Assembly: GCA_964481145.1 (NCBI GenBank)
Contig: CAYZTA010000002.1
Coordinates: 124,001 to 188,000 of the forward strand
DNA: 64,000 nucleotides
Origin: Sandaracinus sp964481145
GTDB taxonomy: Bacteria; Myxococcota_A; Polyangia; Polyangiales; Sandaracinaceae
Direction of reading: 5' to 3'
A model generated the notes under the pieces. It was not told the origin of the DNA, made no database searches, and saw nothing but the letters and a program-made list of their open reading frames with translations. Each line of letters begins with the position of its first letter. Position 1 is the stretch's first letter. Shown here in pieces: positions 35,682 to 45,354 of the stretch. Both the position numbers and the translations under genes were made by a program.

Positions 35682-37958
35682 TCAATACCGCCGCAACGAC
35701 CTGAGCATGCTCGCGATGCGATCTGCGGCCTCGGCGCGCTGATCGTTTGCGATCTCGGCGAGCAACGACTCGAGCCCTGCACGTGATTCCGCGAACACCT
35801 CGCGCATCGCGCGGGCAGCCCGCTCGCCTTCGGCAATCCGTTCTTCGAGCGCCATCAGCTGAGCATCGCGATCGCCCAAGAGCTGCTGGGTGCGCCGGAA
35901 CTCGGCGTCTCGCTCCGGACGAGCATCCATGGCAGCCGCTCGTTCGAGTTCCTCGACACGTGCCTCGGCGCGGCGCAACTGACGACCAAGCTCGCTGGTG
36001 CTCGATGCGAACTCGCTCGGCCGTTCTTCGTCGCTGTCGAACCCGCTCGCGAGCTGAGCCAAGATTTCACGCGCTTCAGCGAGCGTGCGGCGGGTCTCTC
36101 CGTGCTTCTCCATCTCGCGCTCATGCGCCCGTCCGAGCTCAGCCATGCGATTCTCGAGCTCACGTGCGTGCTGACGTTCGCTCTCGGCCTGGCCCTCCGC
36201 GAACCTGCGCGCGGAGTCGATCGACTCGCGCAACTCTGCACTCGTCTTTTCGAGCTCACGCACCTGATGCGCAAGACCGTCGCGAGTCACGGCGAGATCC
36301 GCCATTTCGCTCTTGAGACGGACGATCATCGCGTCGCGAACCGTCAATCGATGCGCGAGTTCATCGGCTCGTGCCGTTTCTTTTTCACGAGCGGCGTTCG
36401 CTTCGTCGAGCGCGCTTTCTTCGCGAAGGGCAGGCGCAGTTCGAGTCGAAGCAATCGCGATCTCGGCATCTTCGAGACGCAATCGCAGCCCGTCACGCTC
36501 TCCTCTCAAACGCGCGAGCTCCGAGCTGTGTTGCGCGTGCTTTTCACGAAGCTCTGCTTCGTACGCATCCCGAACGCTCTCCAGCTCTTTTTCGGCGTGT
36601 TCGAGCTGTCGCGCGAGATTCCGCGACTCGACCTCGAGCTCGACAGCGCGTTCGTGCTCGACGGGTGCGTCATGGACACGCGCCAGCGCATGCTTCAGCT
36701 GATCACGCGTGTCCTCGACTTCACGCTCGAGGTCGGACGAACGCGATGCGAGCCCACGCGCCGTCCCTTGGGCGAGCGCGATCTCTCGAGCCGCCTCTTC
36801 ACGTTCGGATTCCCGCTTCTTCGTGCAAAGCGCGAGCTCACCGCGGAGCTGATCCAAACGAAAGCCCATCTCGGCCACAGCCGCCTCGGCCTCCACTGCC
36901 CGCGCTCGGGCATGCGCCACCATCTCCGGCCAATCTTCGGAAGATCCACTCGATGGAGGAGCCCCCATTGGAGGCGTCGACTCGACTGCATTCGCAATGC
37001 GCCTGAGCTCGGTCAGCTCCTCCACGAGATCGCGAACCAGCACGCCACGACGTTCGATCTCGTGTCGTAGCTCGATAAGCTCATGCGCGCGCTCCGCGAG
37101 CGCCGATTCGAGTCGAGTGTGATCCTCATCGGGAGGGGGCTCACACAATCGCGATAGCTCGTTGCGGGCCTCAGCGAGCTCTCGAGCAAGGCTCTCCACC
37201 TGCTCTCGGGCTTCCCCGAGCTTTCGTGCGTCTTTTGCGCTCTCCTGTCCGATCTGCTCGAGACGGCGTTCCGCTTGCTCGGCACGTGCGCGCACCGTCG
37301 AGAGCTCTCGGCTGTCTGCTCGCGGCGCCTCTTCGTGACGCGCGAACGGAACCTGCACGATCGAATAAGGGTCGAGCACGATCTCGCGGGCGGCGCACAA
37401 CGCGAGGAAACGCGCCGGCGCCTCACCCGTGCCGCCCAAAAGAGAGCCGTCGAAGGTGATCTCCACCTCGTCGGGGGGCGTCGCGAAGTCGACGACGGAC
37501 CACCCCGAAAACGGCGCTTGCCCGAGCATGCGCACCCAATCGAAACGCTCCGACAGAAGTCCGTAGAGAGACTCGTAATCAACCCCGTCTTCGCGCTCCT
37601 CGGCCCCGACGACGAGGACCCCTCGAGGCGTGAGCCACTCGGCCATTTCGGCGATGCGCTCGGTCGCTGGCGCTCCGGCCCACAAGAGATCGGGGACCAG
37701 CACGAGATCCCACGAGTGGGCATCCTGGGGTGAAGGCCAAGGTCGAGGGAGAATACGGCCGCCGCGACGGGTGCCCCGCGTTCGGGTGCGAGGCGAAACG
37801 ACCTCGACCGAACGAGCCACGCTCGAAAGGCGCTCGGGAACGGCGCTCGCAGCATCGCCTACGAAGAGAACGCGCCGGCGGGCGGCAAGTTCTTCGACGT
37901 ACACCGCGAGTGCCAGATCAGCGTGCTCACGGGTGCTCTCGGGAATGGTCCTCTGCAT
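35682..37958 (-). CDS. long coiled-coil protein with methyltransferase-like N-terminus
   Basis: A 758-residue protein. Residues ~28-150 resemble a Rossmann methyltransferase-like domain: RRVLFVGDAASAVPERLS (a degenerate SAM loop), DLVLVPDLLW and GVLVVGAEERED, then ~170 residues of beta-rich sequence. From ~225 to ~740 it is one long coiled coil rich in Glu, Arg, Ala and Leu heptads (for example REQVESLARELAEARNELSRL). Myxobacteria have several receiver- or enzyme-plus-coiled-coil scaffold proteins involved in polarity and motility, but this one is not one I can name. The catalytic signature looks too altered for a confident enzyme call. The OmpA lipoprotein gene follows 52 bp downstream on the same strand. 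Confidence 0.82.
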   Translation of the reverse strand: MQRTIPESTREHADLALAVYVEELAARRRVLFVGDAASAVPERLSSVARSVEVVSPRTRTRGTRRGGRILPRPWPSPQDAHSWDLVLVPDLLWAGAPATERIAEMAEWLTPRGVLVVGAEEREDGVDYESLYGLLSERFDWVRMLGQAPFSGWSVVDFATPPDEVEITFDGSLLGGTGEAPARFLALCAAREIVLDPYSIVQVPFARHEEAPRADSRELSTVRARAEQAERRLEQIGQESAKDARKLGEAREQVESLARELAEARNELSRLCEPPPDEDHTRLESALAERAHELIELRHEIERRGVLVRDLVEELTELRRIANAVESTPPMGAPPSSGSSEDWPEMVAHARARAVEAEAAVAEMGFRLDQLRGELALCTKKRESEREEAAREIALAQGTARGLASRSSDLEREVEDTRDQLKHALARVHDAPVEHERAVELEVESRNLARQLEHAEKELESVRDAYEAELREKHAQHSSELARLRGERDGLRLRLEDAEIAIASTRTAPALREESALDEANAAREKETARADELAHRLTVRDAMIVRLKSEMADLAVTRDGLAHQVRELEKTSAELRESIDSARRFAEGQAESERQHARELENRMAELGRAHEREMEKHGETRRTLAEAREILAQLASGFDSDEERPSEFASSTSELGRQLRRAEARVEELERAAAMDARPERDAEFRRTQQLLGDRDAQLMALEERIAEGERAARAMREVFAESRAGLESLLAEIANDQRAEAADRIASMLRSLRRY

Positions 37959-37989
37959 GGGGCCTCCACATTGGCCGCAATCGCAACAA

Positions 37990-38013
37990 TTTAAAAGGGT
38001 CTCGATGAGACCC
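37990..38013 (-). terminator. hairpin with U-tract in the leader of the coiled-coil gene
   Basis: On the minus strand a 7-bp stem (GGGTCTC / GAGACCC) with a 3-base loop is followed by TTTTAAATT. It lies 32 bp upstream of the coiled-coil gene start at 37958. A terminator here would cut a short leader or small RNA made from the divergent region 38014-38190, which also has an 8-bp inverted repeat (38074-38081 and 38109-38116). Confidence 0.5.
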
Positions 38014-38192
38014 GCGCACGTTTCTCACCGAGCGGGGCTCATTGCAAGGTGTCCGATGCAGAATCCTGCGAGCAACCCCCCGAAGTCACGTCGATTCGAG
38101 GCGAACGCGGGGGGTTCAGGCGATCGATTGCATGATCGTCCCCCAAAAGGGTGTCCTTCCAAAGCGGGCTGCGGGTATCCTCGTCGTGCCTC

Positions 38193-39674
38193 ATGACTCA
38201 TCGTTACTTTTGGTCATCTCTCCTTGTCGTTGGCATGTGCGCATGCTCGGAGCCCTCCGGTCACGTCACCGACGCTGCGGCCCCTGACGGAACGACTCCC
38301 GCGGAGTCTCTCATCCCACTCGTCCCGGGCCTCGTGTCGGGGTCACGTCTCGAGATCGTGACCGTGCACATCGACGGTGCCCCACCCGCATTCGTGGGCT
38401 TCTGGGACAAAGAGCTGGAGGTCCGCTGTGCGTTCGTGCCTGCCGAAGATGGGGCGCTTCGCTGTTTGCCCGAGCCCAGGGTCGACATCGACAATGTCCC
38501 TTATTCCCGCGATCCTGCTTGCTCTGACCAATTCCATTACACTTATTTCGCCGACTGTCTTTCTACCCCTTACATGATTCAGCATGAGAGGCCGGAAGGT
38601 GTCTGCGAAACGCGGTCGATCGTTCGTCGGCTCGACGCCATCGATCTTCCGCTGACGTACTACCACCAGGGCGAGTCTTGCGAGGGTCCGTTTGACTTTG
38701 AGCCCAGCCCAAACAGTCGCGCCTATATTCCAGGAGACGTTTGGGCTGCGAGTTCGTTCGTGCGAGCGCGCCGCGTCGAGCAGCGAATTTCGGATCGGCT
38801 GAGCGCTCGGGTCCTGATTGCAGAGGACGGAACGGCAAGAGTCGAAGGGCTCAGCGACGCGTCATTGGGCCCGTGCACACCAGCTCCCGATCCCGACGGA
38901 AACCTGCGCTGCTTCCCAGACACTTTTTTTCAAGTCCGCCCGATTTTCCAGCTCTTCGCCGATTCGAACTGCACGGATGGTCCGCTCGCGAGTGGAGGAC
39001 TCTTCGAGGAGTGCCCCGCTCCACATACCGTCTCGGTGTTGCTCCCCTCCGTCGGAGGCGAGATCGCCAGACGTCACGCCCACCGGGCCGGCCCACGAAT
39101 CACCGGCATGGCCTATCACCGCAGTGGCGAAAATTGCCTTCCTTACCAAATCTCAGAGCGAGAAGGTGTCTACCGAATCGGTGAAGAGATCACCTCCGAG
39201 CTCGTGCCGCTCGACCCCACTGTGCTCGGTGATGGAGAAACGCGTCTGCGTGGCTACGCGTACGAAGATGCGCCCGTTCTTCTCGTCGACGGCTCGTACG
39301 AGCCCTTCGTGCTCGCGTCAGGACAGCGTTGTGAAGTGGCGCCATTCACGAATGGCGGTCACCGCTGCGTGCCTTCGCGCTTCGAATCGAGGAGCGATGG
39401 CCTCTTTCGGGATGCATCGTGCATGAATCCCGTGCTCCCCCATTCAGGGGAAGGAGAGCCTCCTGCTTCGATTTACGAGTATGAAGAGCCGATGTGTGGG
39501 CAGCGCTCTCCAATCATGCACGCTTGGTTGGTGGGGGATGCGTACGAAGGACCCCTCTGGGCCAGTGATGATCTGGGTGGATGTACATCGGTCACACCCA
39601 CCCCTGAGTTCAGCTTCCGAACGCTTTCTCCGCTCGATCCGCTCTCGCTGCCCGCAGTCTCCATGTCGCACTGA
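38193..39674 (+). CDS. secreted lipoprotein with three internal repeats
   Basis: A 493-residue protein with a lipoprotein signal (YFWSSLLVVGMCACSEP). The mature part has three related segments of ~150 residues, each opening with a strand pair, followed by a Cys-(x)n-RC-(L/F/V)P turn and a late CxD or CMN Cys. The turns read RCAFVPAEDGALRCLPEP, CTPAPDPDGNLRCFPDTF, and CEVAPFTNGGHRCVPSRF. I recall related Cys-containing lipoproteins in Sandaracinus-like genomes, but cannot name a characterised member. It is probably displayed at the outer membrane with two or more disulfides per repeat. The start at ATG 38193 directly precedes the signal peptide. Confidence 0.78.
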   Translation: MTHRYFWSSLLVVGMCACSEPSGHVTDAAAPDGTTPAESLIPLVPGLVSGSRLEIVTVHIDGAPPAFVGFWDKELEVRCAFVPAEDGALRCLPEPRVDIDNVPYSRDPACSDQFHYTYFADCLSTPYMIQHERPEGVCETRSIVRRLDAIDLPLTYYHQGESCEGPFDFEPSPNSRAYIPGDVWAASSFVRARRVEQRISDRLSARVLIAEDGTARVEGLSDASLGPCTPAPDPDGNLRCFPDTFFQVRPIFQLFADSNCTDGPLASGGLFEECPAPHTVSVLLPSVGGEIARRHAHRAGPRITGMAYHRSGENCLPYQISEREGVYRIGEEITSELVPLDPTVLGDGETRLRGYAYEDAPVLLVDGSYEPFVLASGQRCEVAPFTNGGHRCVPSRFESRSDGLFRDASCMNPVLPHSGEGEPPASIYEYEEPMCGQRSPIMHAWLVGDAYEGPLWASDDLGGCTSVTPTPEFSFRTLSPLDPLSLPAVSMSH

Positions 39675-39767
39675 TAAATCCGTCGGCAGGATTCGATGTT
39701 CGGGTGGCAACACAGACGAACGCTGCCCATGTATGTTGGCTCAGTGCTTCGCCCTCCGGCCACCTCG

Positions 39768-42698
39768 ATGCTCGATCGCTACCTCGCCCAACTCCGGCTG
39801 CGAGCGGCATGTTTCCTCATCGCACGGGGAATTGTGGCGGGGGTGGGCGCCGGAGCGCTCCTCTTTTCGTTGGGGGCGTGGACGGCGGGACCGCTGGCGG
39901 GTGGAAAAGCCGTCGCGATGGTCTGGGCCATCACGCTCGCCGGGGTCCTCGGGACCTTCATCCTGACCCTCCGGCCCACGCGGCGGTGGGTCGGTGGAGG
40001 GGCTTCTCGTTTGCTCGGAAGCGTGCGCTCCGATCTGGTCTCGAGAGCGCGCTCCGCATTCGAGCTCATCCAAGCCGAGGACGGTCTTTCGCGAGAGCTC
40101 GTCCTCGCCCATGTCGAGCAGGTCGGACGAGAACTGGGAGAGATTCCTCCTTCTCGAGTCGTTCCATGGACTTGGCTCAAACACCCCTCCATCGGCGTAG
40201 GTTTCATGGGTGTGCTCGGCGCGATCGTGTTCGTCTTCGCAGTGGATCGCGCGGCAGGGGGAACGTGGGCGTTGCTTCATCCGGGACAGCACGACGAGAC
40301 CGGCACGCCGATCGCAGCCGCTTTCAACGATGTGCAAGCGCGTCTCGTTTTTCCCTCGTATCTCGCGCGTGAGCCCCGCATCGTTCGCGACATGACTCGG
40401 CTCGAGGTGCCCGCGGGGACGACCGTGGAGCTCTCGGGGCGAGTGCGAATGGACGCCTCCGCCGCTGAGCTCGAGTTCGCAGGGGCCCGCATCGCGATGA
40501 CGGTGGACGGCGAACATGTTCGCGCGCGCTTTCTTTCGAGGGTCGATAGCGCGCTCGGACTTCGCGCGAGAACGAGCGATGGCACCTGGGTGCGCGATGC
40601 CACGGCGCGATCGATTCGCATCGTACCCGACGAAGCGCCCGCAGTCGTGATGATCACGCCGAATGAAGACGCCACCGTCGAGCCCGACGAGAGCATCGCC
40701 GTGATCGCAGACGTCAGTGACGACGTAGGAATTGGCTCCATCGATCTCGTGGTGCGATTTCCGGAAGGACGTGAGCAGCGTCGCCGTGTGCTCACTCCCC
40801 AGCCGTCCATCGCGCATTGGACGGGCAGCGACATTCTCTCGATCGCGGAGCTCGAGGTCGCTCCAGGCGATCGCGTCGAGGTGTGGATCGAAGCCGCGGA
40901 CAACGACGACGTGACGGGGCCTCATGTGGGTCGTTCATCGTCGCGCACTCTCACCGTGGCATCGGCGGCCACCCGCCGGCAAGAGTCGCTCGCGGAGCTC
41001 GATGCGCTCGTCGACCTCGCGATCCATACGTTGGCGGATCGTCTCGAGACTCTCGCTCCCGAAGAAGAAAACGCGGCGCGGGCTCGACGCACATCGCTGC
41101 GGAGCGGAACGGAGCGATTCGTGCGCGCGCTTTCGGAATTCGCGACCCACGCCCGAAGCGGCGTAGCGCCTCAGGATGCCGCGCTCTACGGCGAGGCCGC
41201 TCGACGTGTCCGCCGCATCGACCAGGCCGAGGAACAGCTCCACGGCGCCACGCTGGGCAGCTTTTCGGCGCGGCAGCGCGCCGATGAGCGCATGGTCGCC
41301 GAGCTCGAAGAAGACGTTCTTCTCCTGAACGATCTCTTGACACGGGCCCGCATCGGCGACGCGGCCGAGATCGCGCGCGAGCTCGAGTCGCTGAGGCGTG
41401 AGATCGCGTCTCTCTTGCAAGAACTGCGGCGCGCGGACACGCCCGAAGCACGCGCCGCGTTGCTCTCGGCCATCGCGCGTGCCGAGCAGCGCCTCGCCGA
41501 TTTGCGCGCACGCATGTCGCGCCTCGGCACCACCGTGCCAGAGGAGTTCGCCAACGCGCGTCAGAACGAAGCCGCCGAAAGCCAGGATGCTCTCGCCGCG
41601 ATCAGGCAAGCCGTGGAGAGCGGCAATCTCGATGCGGCGCAGCAGGCGCTGACTCGGCTCGAGCAAGAGATCGACGCACTGGCAGGCGCGCTCGGCAACC
41701 ATGAGGAGTCGTTCGCCGAAGAGCGGTTTGGTCCGCGCAACCGCGCCCTGGCCGACGCTTACGATCGCATGATGGGCCTCGAAGCGGAGCAACGTGAGCT
41801 CGCACGGCGCACGACCGAGGTGCGTGCGGCGGCCGCACGGCGCGCGCTCGAGCGAGCGGGTGAGCGTGGGAGCGAGAATGCGCGGCGCCTCGCACCGCGG
41901 ACGCGAAACATCCGGCAGGCGCTCGCCCCCATCGATCGGGAGCGTCTTTCGAGCATGGAGAGGGAAGCGATCGATGCCGTGAGGCAACGCTTGCACGACG
42001 CGGAAGACGCGCTTTCTACGGGCGACCTCGGCGAAGCCAACCGAATGGTCGAGAGCGCCGGGGAAGAGCTCGGCAACCTCGCGCGCGATTTGTCGCTCGA
42101 TGCGATGATGTTTTCGGGACATGACGGACACACCGCGCGTGCAGCGCAGGCCGCGAACGATGCCGAAAGGCAACTTCGCGATCTCCGACGTGCGCTGGAC
42201 GACGCCCTTCCTCGTCTCGGTTCACATCTCGACGCGAGTGAGAGCGGACAGATGCGAGCCGATGCACCGCGACAGCGCGAAGCAGAGCGCGCAGCATCCG
42301 ATCTTGCAGGGGCGTTCGAACAGGGCCCGGATGGAACGCCGCTCTCGCCCGAAGCTTCGGCAGCGCTCCGTGAAATCAGCCAGTGGATGAACGAGAGCGC
42401 GCGGCACCTCGACGGCACGGATCCGGCTCACGCCGCGCGTGCGCAGGAGGAAGCCGCACGAAGACTCACTGAATTGCGTGAGCAACTCGATTCGGAAAGA
42501 CAACGCTCTTCTGGGGGTGGAGGGGGCGAAGGCGGACAATCGCGCCCCGAAGTCGCAGGCCGCGTTCGCATCCGTGATCGCAGCGACTTCGAAGGCCCCA
42601 TGGAGCTCCGACGACGTTTGCTCGATGCCATGCATGATGCGCCGCCCGATGGATACGAAGAATCGGTGCGCCGATATTACGAAAGTCTGTTGCGATGA
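39768..42698 (+). CDS. DUF4175-family membrane protein
   Basis: A ~976-residue protein with two or three N-terminal membrane segments (FLIARGIVAGVGAGALLFSL, AVAMVWAITLAGVLGTFIL, and a third near 140-165: IGVGFMGVLGAIVFVFAV). An Ig-like beta domain follows (~180-390, with PSYLAREPRI and ITPNEDATVEPDESIAVIADVSDDVG), then a long helical, coiled-coil-rich region to the end (Ala/Arg/Glu heptads). This is the DUF4175 layout seen beside MoxR-type ATPase operons. It is probably the inner-membrane scaffold of the operon. The start may be ATG 39768 or 39729; neither has a strong ribosome site. The next gene overlaps by ATGA. Confidence 0.82.
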   Translation: MLDRYLAQLRLRAACFLIARGIVAGVGAGALLFSLGAWTAGPLAGGKAVAMVWAITLAGVLGTFILTLRPTRRWVGGGASRLLGSVRSDLVSRARSAFELIQAEDGLSRELVLAHVEQVGRELGEIPPSRVVPWTWLKHPSIGVGFMGVLGAIVFVFAVDRAAGGTWALLHPGQHDETGTPIAAAFNDVQARLVFPSYLAREPRIVRDMTRLEVPAGTTVELSGRVRMDASAAELEFAGARIAMTVDGEHVRARFLSRVDSALGLRARTSDGTWVRDATARSIRIVPDEAPAVVMITPNEDATVEPDESIAVIADVSDDVGIGSIDLVVRFPEGREQRRRVLTPQPSIAHWTGSDILSIAELEVAPGDRVEVWIEAADNDDVTGPHVGRSSSRTLTVASAATRRQESLAELDALVDLAIHTLADRLETLAPEEENAARARRTSLRSGTERFVRALSEFATHARSGVAPQDAALYGEAARRVRRIDQAEEQLHGATLGSFSARQRADERMVAELEEDVLLLNDLLTRARIGDAAEIARELESLRREIASLLQELRRADTPEARAALLSAIARAEQRLADLRARMSRLGTTVPEEFANARQNEAAESQDALAAIRQAVESGNLDAAQQALTRLEQEIDALAGALGNHEESFAEERFGPRNRALADAYDRMMGLEAEQRELARRTTEVRAAAARRALERAGERGSENARRLAPRTRNIRQALAPIDRERLSSMEREAIDAVRQRLHDAEDALSTGDLGEANRMVESAGEELGNLARDLSLDAMMFSGHDGHTARAAQAANDAERQLRDLRRALDDALPRLGSHLDASESGQMRADAPRQREAERAASDLAGAFEQGPDGTPLSPEASAALREISQWMNESARHLDGTDPAHAARAQEEAARRLTELREQLDSERQRSSGGGGGEGGQSRPEVAGRVRIRDRSDFEGPMELRRRLLDAMHDAPPDGYEESVRRYYESLLR

Positions 42699-44287
42699 AG
42701 CGCGCCGTTCTGCTCTCCATCGCCATGGGTTGGCTCGCGGCGAGCGCACCTTTGGCGCACGCGCTTCCGCCCGGAGAAGATGGCGCGCGGTTGAGACGCG
42801 CTGCCATGCTGCTCGACGAGCTTCGCATCGAGGAGTCGGGCTCGGAGATCGATGCGCTCATGGATGCGTATCCGCGCGATGCGGACGTGCGCTTCGAGCG
42901 CGCCATGCTGCGCTTCATTCGCGGAGACTACTCGGGTGCGACGCTCGATGGCGCGGCGGCCGTCGTGCTCGCCAACTCGATTCGTTCGCGCCAAGAGCGC
43001 GTCGAAGTGTATCGGCTCATGTGGGCAACGCGCGAGCTCACGCAGAACTATGTGGAGCAGCGCTCTTCGGATGGGCGATATATCGTGCGCTTCGCGCCGG
43101 GTCCGGACCGAATCCTCGCGAGCTACACCATCGACATCGTGGCCGCGGCCGATCGAGCGCTCGAGCGCGAGCTGGGCGTGCGCGTCCCAGGGCCGATTCG
43201 CATCGAGATTCATCCGACGCCAGCGAACCTCGCGCAGGTCTCGAGCCTGACCGTCGAAGAGATCGAGCGCACGGGCACCATCGCTCTTTGCAAGTGGGAC
43301 CGCTTGATGATCACGAGCCCACGGGCGTTGGTTCGCGGCTATCCATGGGCCGACACCCTCGGCCATGAATTCGTGCACCTCGTGCTGTCGCACGCATCGC
43401 GTGATCGCGCGCCCGTGTGGATGCAAGAAGGGTTTGCTCGCCTTCTCGAGCGCTCGTGGCGCGGGATCGAGCCCACCGTGCGGTTGGATCCGGCATCGGA
43501 TTTCCTTCTGGGACAAGCCGTGCGCAATCGTGCGCTCCTCCCTTTCGATAGGCTTCATCCATCGATCGCCATGCTCCCGAGCGCTGAAGATGCCGCGCTT
43601 GCGTTCGCGCAAGTCTCTACGTTCGTCGAGCGCTTCCGCCGTTTACACGGGTCACGCGGGCTCCGTGACGTCGTCGCACGCGTGGCGAATGGGATCGATG
43701 CGCGAGACGCATTTTCGGAGGTGGCCAATGAATCATGGGACGCCATCGAGGACGGATGGCGCCATGATCTCGCGCTTCGCCAAATGCCCGGAGGAAATCG
43801 ACCCGAGCTCGAACGTTTGCGGTTCCGACATGGGGAATCGGAGCCCGATGACGCAGACGAAGTTCGCATCGAGAGCGCTCGAAGACACGTGCGCCTCGGA
43901 GACCTCCTCTGGGCAAGACAAAGGCCGCTTGCAGCCGCCCGCGAATACACCCGTGCGTGGGAGAGCGCCGATGGCGATCCGATCGTCGGCAGCCGCCTCG
44001 CACGTGCCTCGCTCGCCGGTGGCGATGCAGCGCGCGCGATCGAAGTGCTCCGTCCTTTGCTCGAACGATGGCCCGATCATGCGCCCCTCTGGTCGGTGCT
44101 CGGTTCGGCTCATCTGAACCGCGGAGAGCGAGAGGCGGCGATCGAAGCGAGCCGAGAGGCGCTCTTCCTCAACCCCTTCGACCCCCAACCCCATTGTGAT
44201 CTCGCACAAGCTTCTTCGAACGAGGAGGAGCAAGCGCGCGAGCACGGACTTTGTCGCGATCTCAGCGCGGAGCACCGCGCCCCTTGA
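42695..44287 (+). CDS. peptidase MA-like zinc metallopeptidase with TPR C-terminus
   Basis: A 530-residue secreted protein with signal peptide (VLLSIAMGWLAASAPLAHA). A TPR-like helical part comes first (~25-115), then a peptidase-MA (gluzincin) domain with HEFVHLVL at ~224 and the third ligand in QEGFARLLE about 25 residues later. A second TPR region runs from ~395 to ~510 (ARRHVRLGDLLWARQRPLAAAREYTRA and SVLGSAHLNRGEREAAIEASREA). All metal and catalytic positions are present, so it should be an active periplasmic peptidase. It is translationally coupled to the DUF4175 gene and precedes moxR, so it probably acts on a membrane or envelope target of that system. Confidence 0.85.
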   Translation: MKRAVLLSIAMGWLAASAPLAHALPPGEDGARLRRAAMLLDELRIEESGSEIDALMDAYPRDADVRFERAMLRFIRGDYSGATLDGAAAVVLANSIRSRQERVEVYRLMWATRELTQNYVEQRSSDGRYIVRFAPGPDRILASYTIDIVAAADRALERELGVRVPGPIRIEIHPTPANLAQVSSLTVEEIERTGTIALCKWDRLMITSPRALVRGYPWADTLGHEFVHLVLSHASRDRAPVWMQEGFARLLERSWRGIEPTVRLDPASDFLLGQAVRNRALLPFDRLHPSIAMLPSAEDAALAFAQVSTFVERFRRLHGSRGLRDVVARVANGIDARDAFSEVANESWDAIEDGWRHDLALRQMPGGNRPELERLRFRHGESEPDDADEVRIESARRHVRLGDLLWARQRPLAAAREYTRAWESADGDPIVGSRLARASLAGGDAARAIEVLRPLLERWPDHAPLWSVLGSAHLNRGEREAAIEASREALFLNPFDPQPHCDLAQASSNEEEQAREHGLCRDLSAEHRAP

Positions 44288-44309
44288 CCAATGCTATAGG
44301 CGAAAACCG

Positions 44310-45344
44310 ATGGATGTGAGTGCAGAAAACATGGCTCCTGGGGTGGCAGACAACGAAGGCTCGGATGTCGAACGGATCCGCCGTCTTGCCGCCTCGAAAC
44401 AACGTCTCGTCGCCGAGATCAAAAAGAAGATCGTCGGGCAGGAGTCTGTCATCGATTTGCTGCTCGTCGCGCTCTTCGCGCGCGGCCACGGGCTTTTCGT
44501 GGGGGTTCCGGGGTTGGCCAAGACGCGGCTCATCGCGACCCTCGCAGAAGTGCTCTCGCTCGAATCAGGTCGCATCCAGTTCACGCCCGATCTGATGCCC
44601 TCGGACATCACCGGAACCGATGTGCTCGAAGAAGACGCCGCCACGATGGAGCGGCGGTTCCGCTTCATCCCTGGGCCGGTGTTCACGAATGTGCTCCTCG
44701 CAGACGAGATCAACCGAACGCCGCCGAAGACCCAAGCCGCGCTCCTTCAAGCCATGGCCGAAGGCCGCGTCACCGCGGGCGGCAAGACCTATCCACTCGA
44801 GCAGCCTTATCTCGTCTTCGCCACGCAAAACCCGATCGAGCAGGAAGGCACCTATCCGCTCCCCGAAGCTCAACTCGATCGCTTTCTTTTTCAGATCGAC
44901 GTCGGCTATCCGAGCGCCAGTGAAGAGATGGAGATCGTACGGCGCACCACGGCTCCCTTGGACGAGGCGCCCCAAGCGGTGCTGAGCCGCGAAGAGATCC
45001 TCGAGTTCCAAGAGCTCGTGCCCCGCGTTCCGGTCGCGCCGCACGTGATCGAACATGCGGTTCAATTGGTGCGCAGCACGCGCCCTGAGTCCGAAGGAGC
45101 GCCCGAGTTCGTGAAGCAATACGTTGCATTTGGCGCGGGTCCAAGGGCCTCTCAGGGGCTCGTGCTCGCCGCAAAAGCACGTGCTGTGCTCGAGGGGCGT
45201 TTCGCCGCGGAAATCGAAGACGTCCGTGCCCTCGCGATGCCCATTCTGCGGCATCGGATCGTCCCCAACTTCCGGGCCGATGCAGAAGGCATGCGCTCGT
45301 CCGAGCTCGTCTCGAAGTTGCTCGATGGAACGCGAATGAAATGA
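44310..45344 (+). CDS. MoxR-type AAA+ ATPase
   Basis: A 344-residue AAA+ ATPase of the MoxR group, which act as chaperone-like motors with VWA partner proteins. It has VGQESVIDLLLVALFARGHG, Walker A VGVPGLAKTRLI, Walker B LLADEINRTPPKTQAALLQAM, sensor 1 FATQNPIEQEGTYPL, and the late sensor-2 region. Acidic N-terminal residues precede the AAA+ core. It starts at ATG 44310, 22 bp after the peptidase gene, and is followed 10 bp on by the DUF58 gene; this MoxR/DUF58/VWA order is the typical one. Confidence 0.94.
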   Translation: MDVSAENMAPGVADNEGSDVERIRRLAASKQRLVAEIKKKIVGQESVIDLLLVALFARGHGLFVGVPGLAKTRLIATLAEVLSLESGRIQFTPDLMPSDITGTDVLEEDAATMERRFRFIPGPVFTNVLLADEINRTPPKTQAALLQAMAEGRVTAGGKTYPLEQPYLVFATQNPIEQEGTYPLPEAQLDRFLFQIDVGYPSASEEMEIVRRTTAPLDEAPQAVLSREEILEFQELVPRVPVAPHVIEHAVQLVRSTRPESEGAPEFVKQYVAFGAGPRASQGLVLAAKARAVLEGRFAAEIEDVRALAMPILRHRIVPNFRADAEGMRSSELVSKLLDGTRMK

Positions 45345-45354
45345 GATTCGTGCC

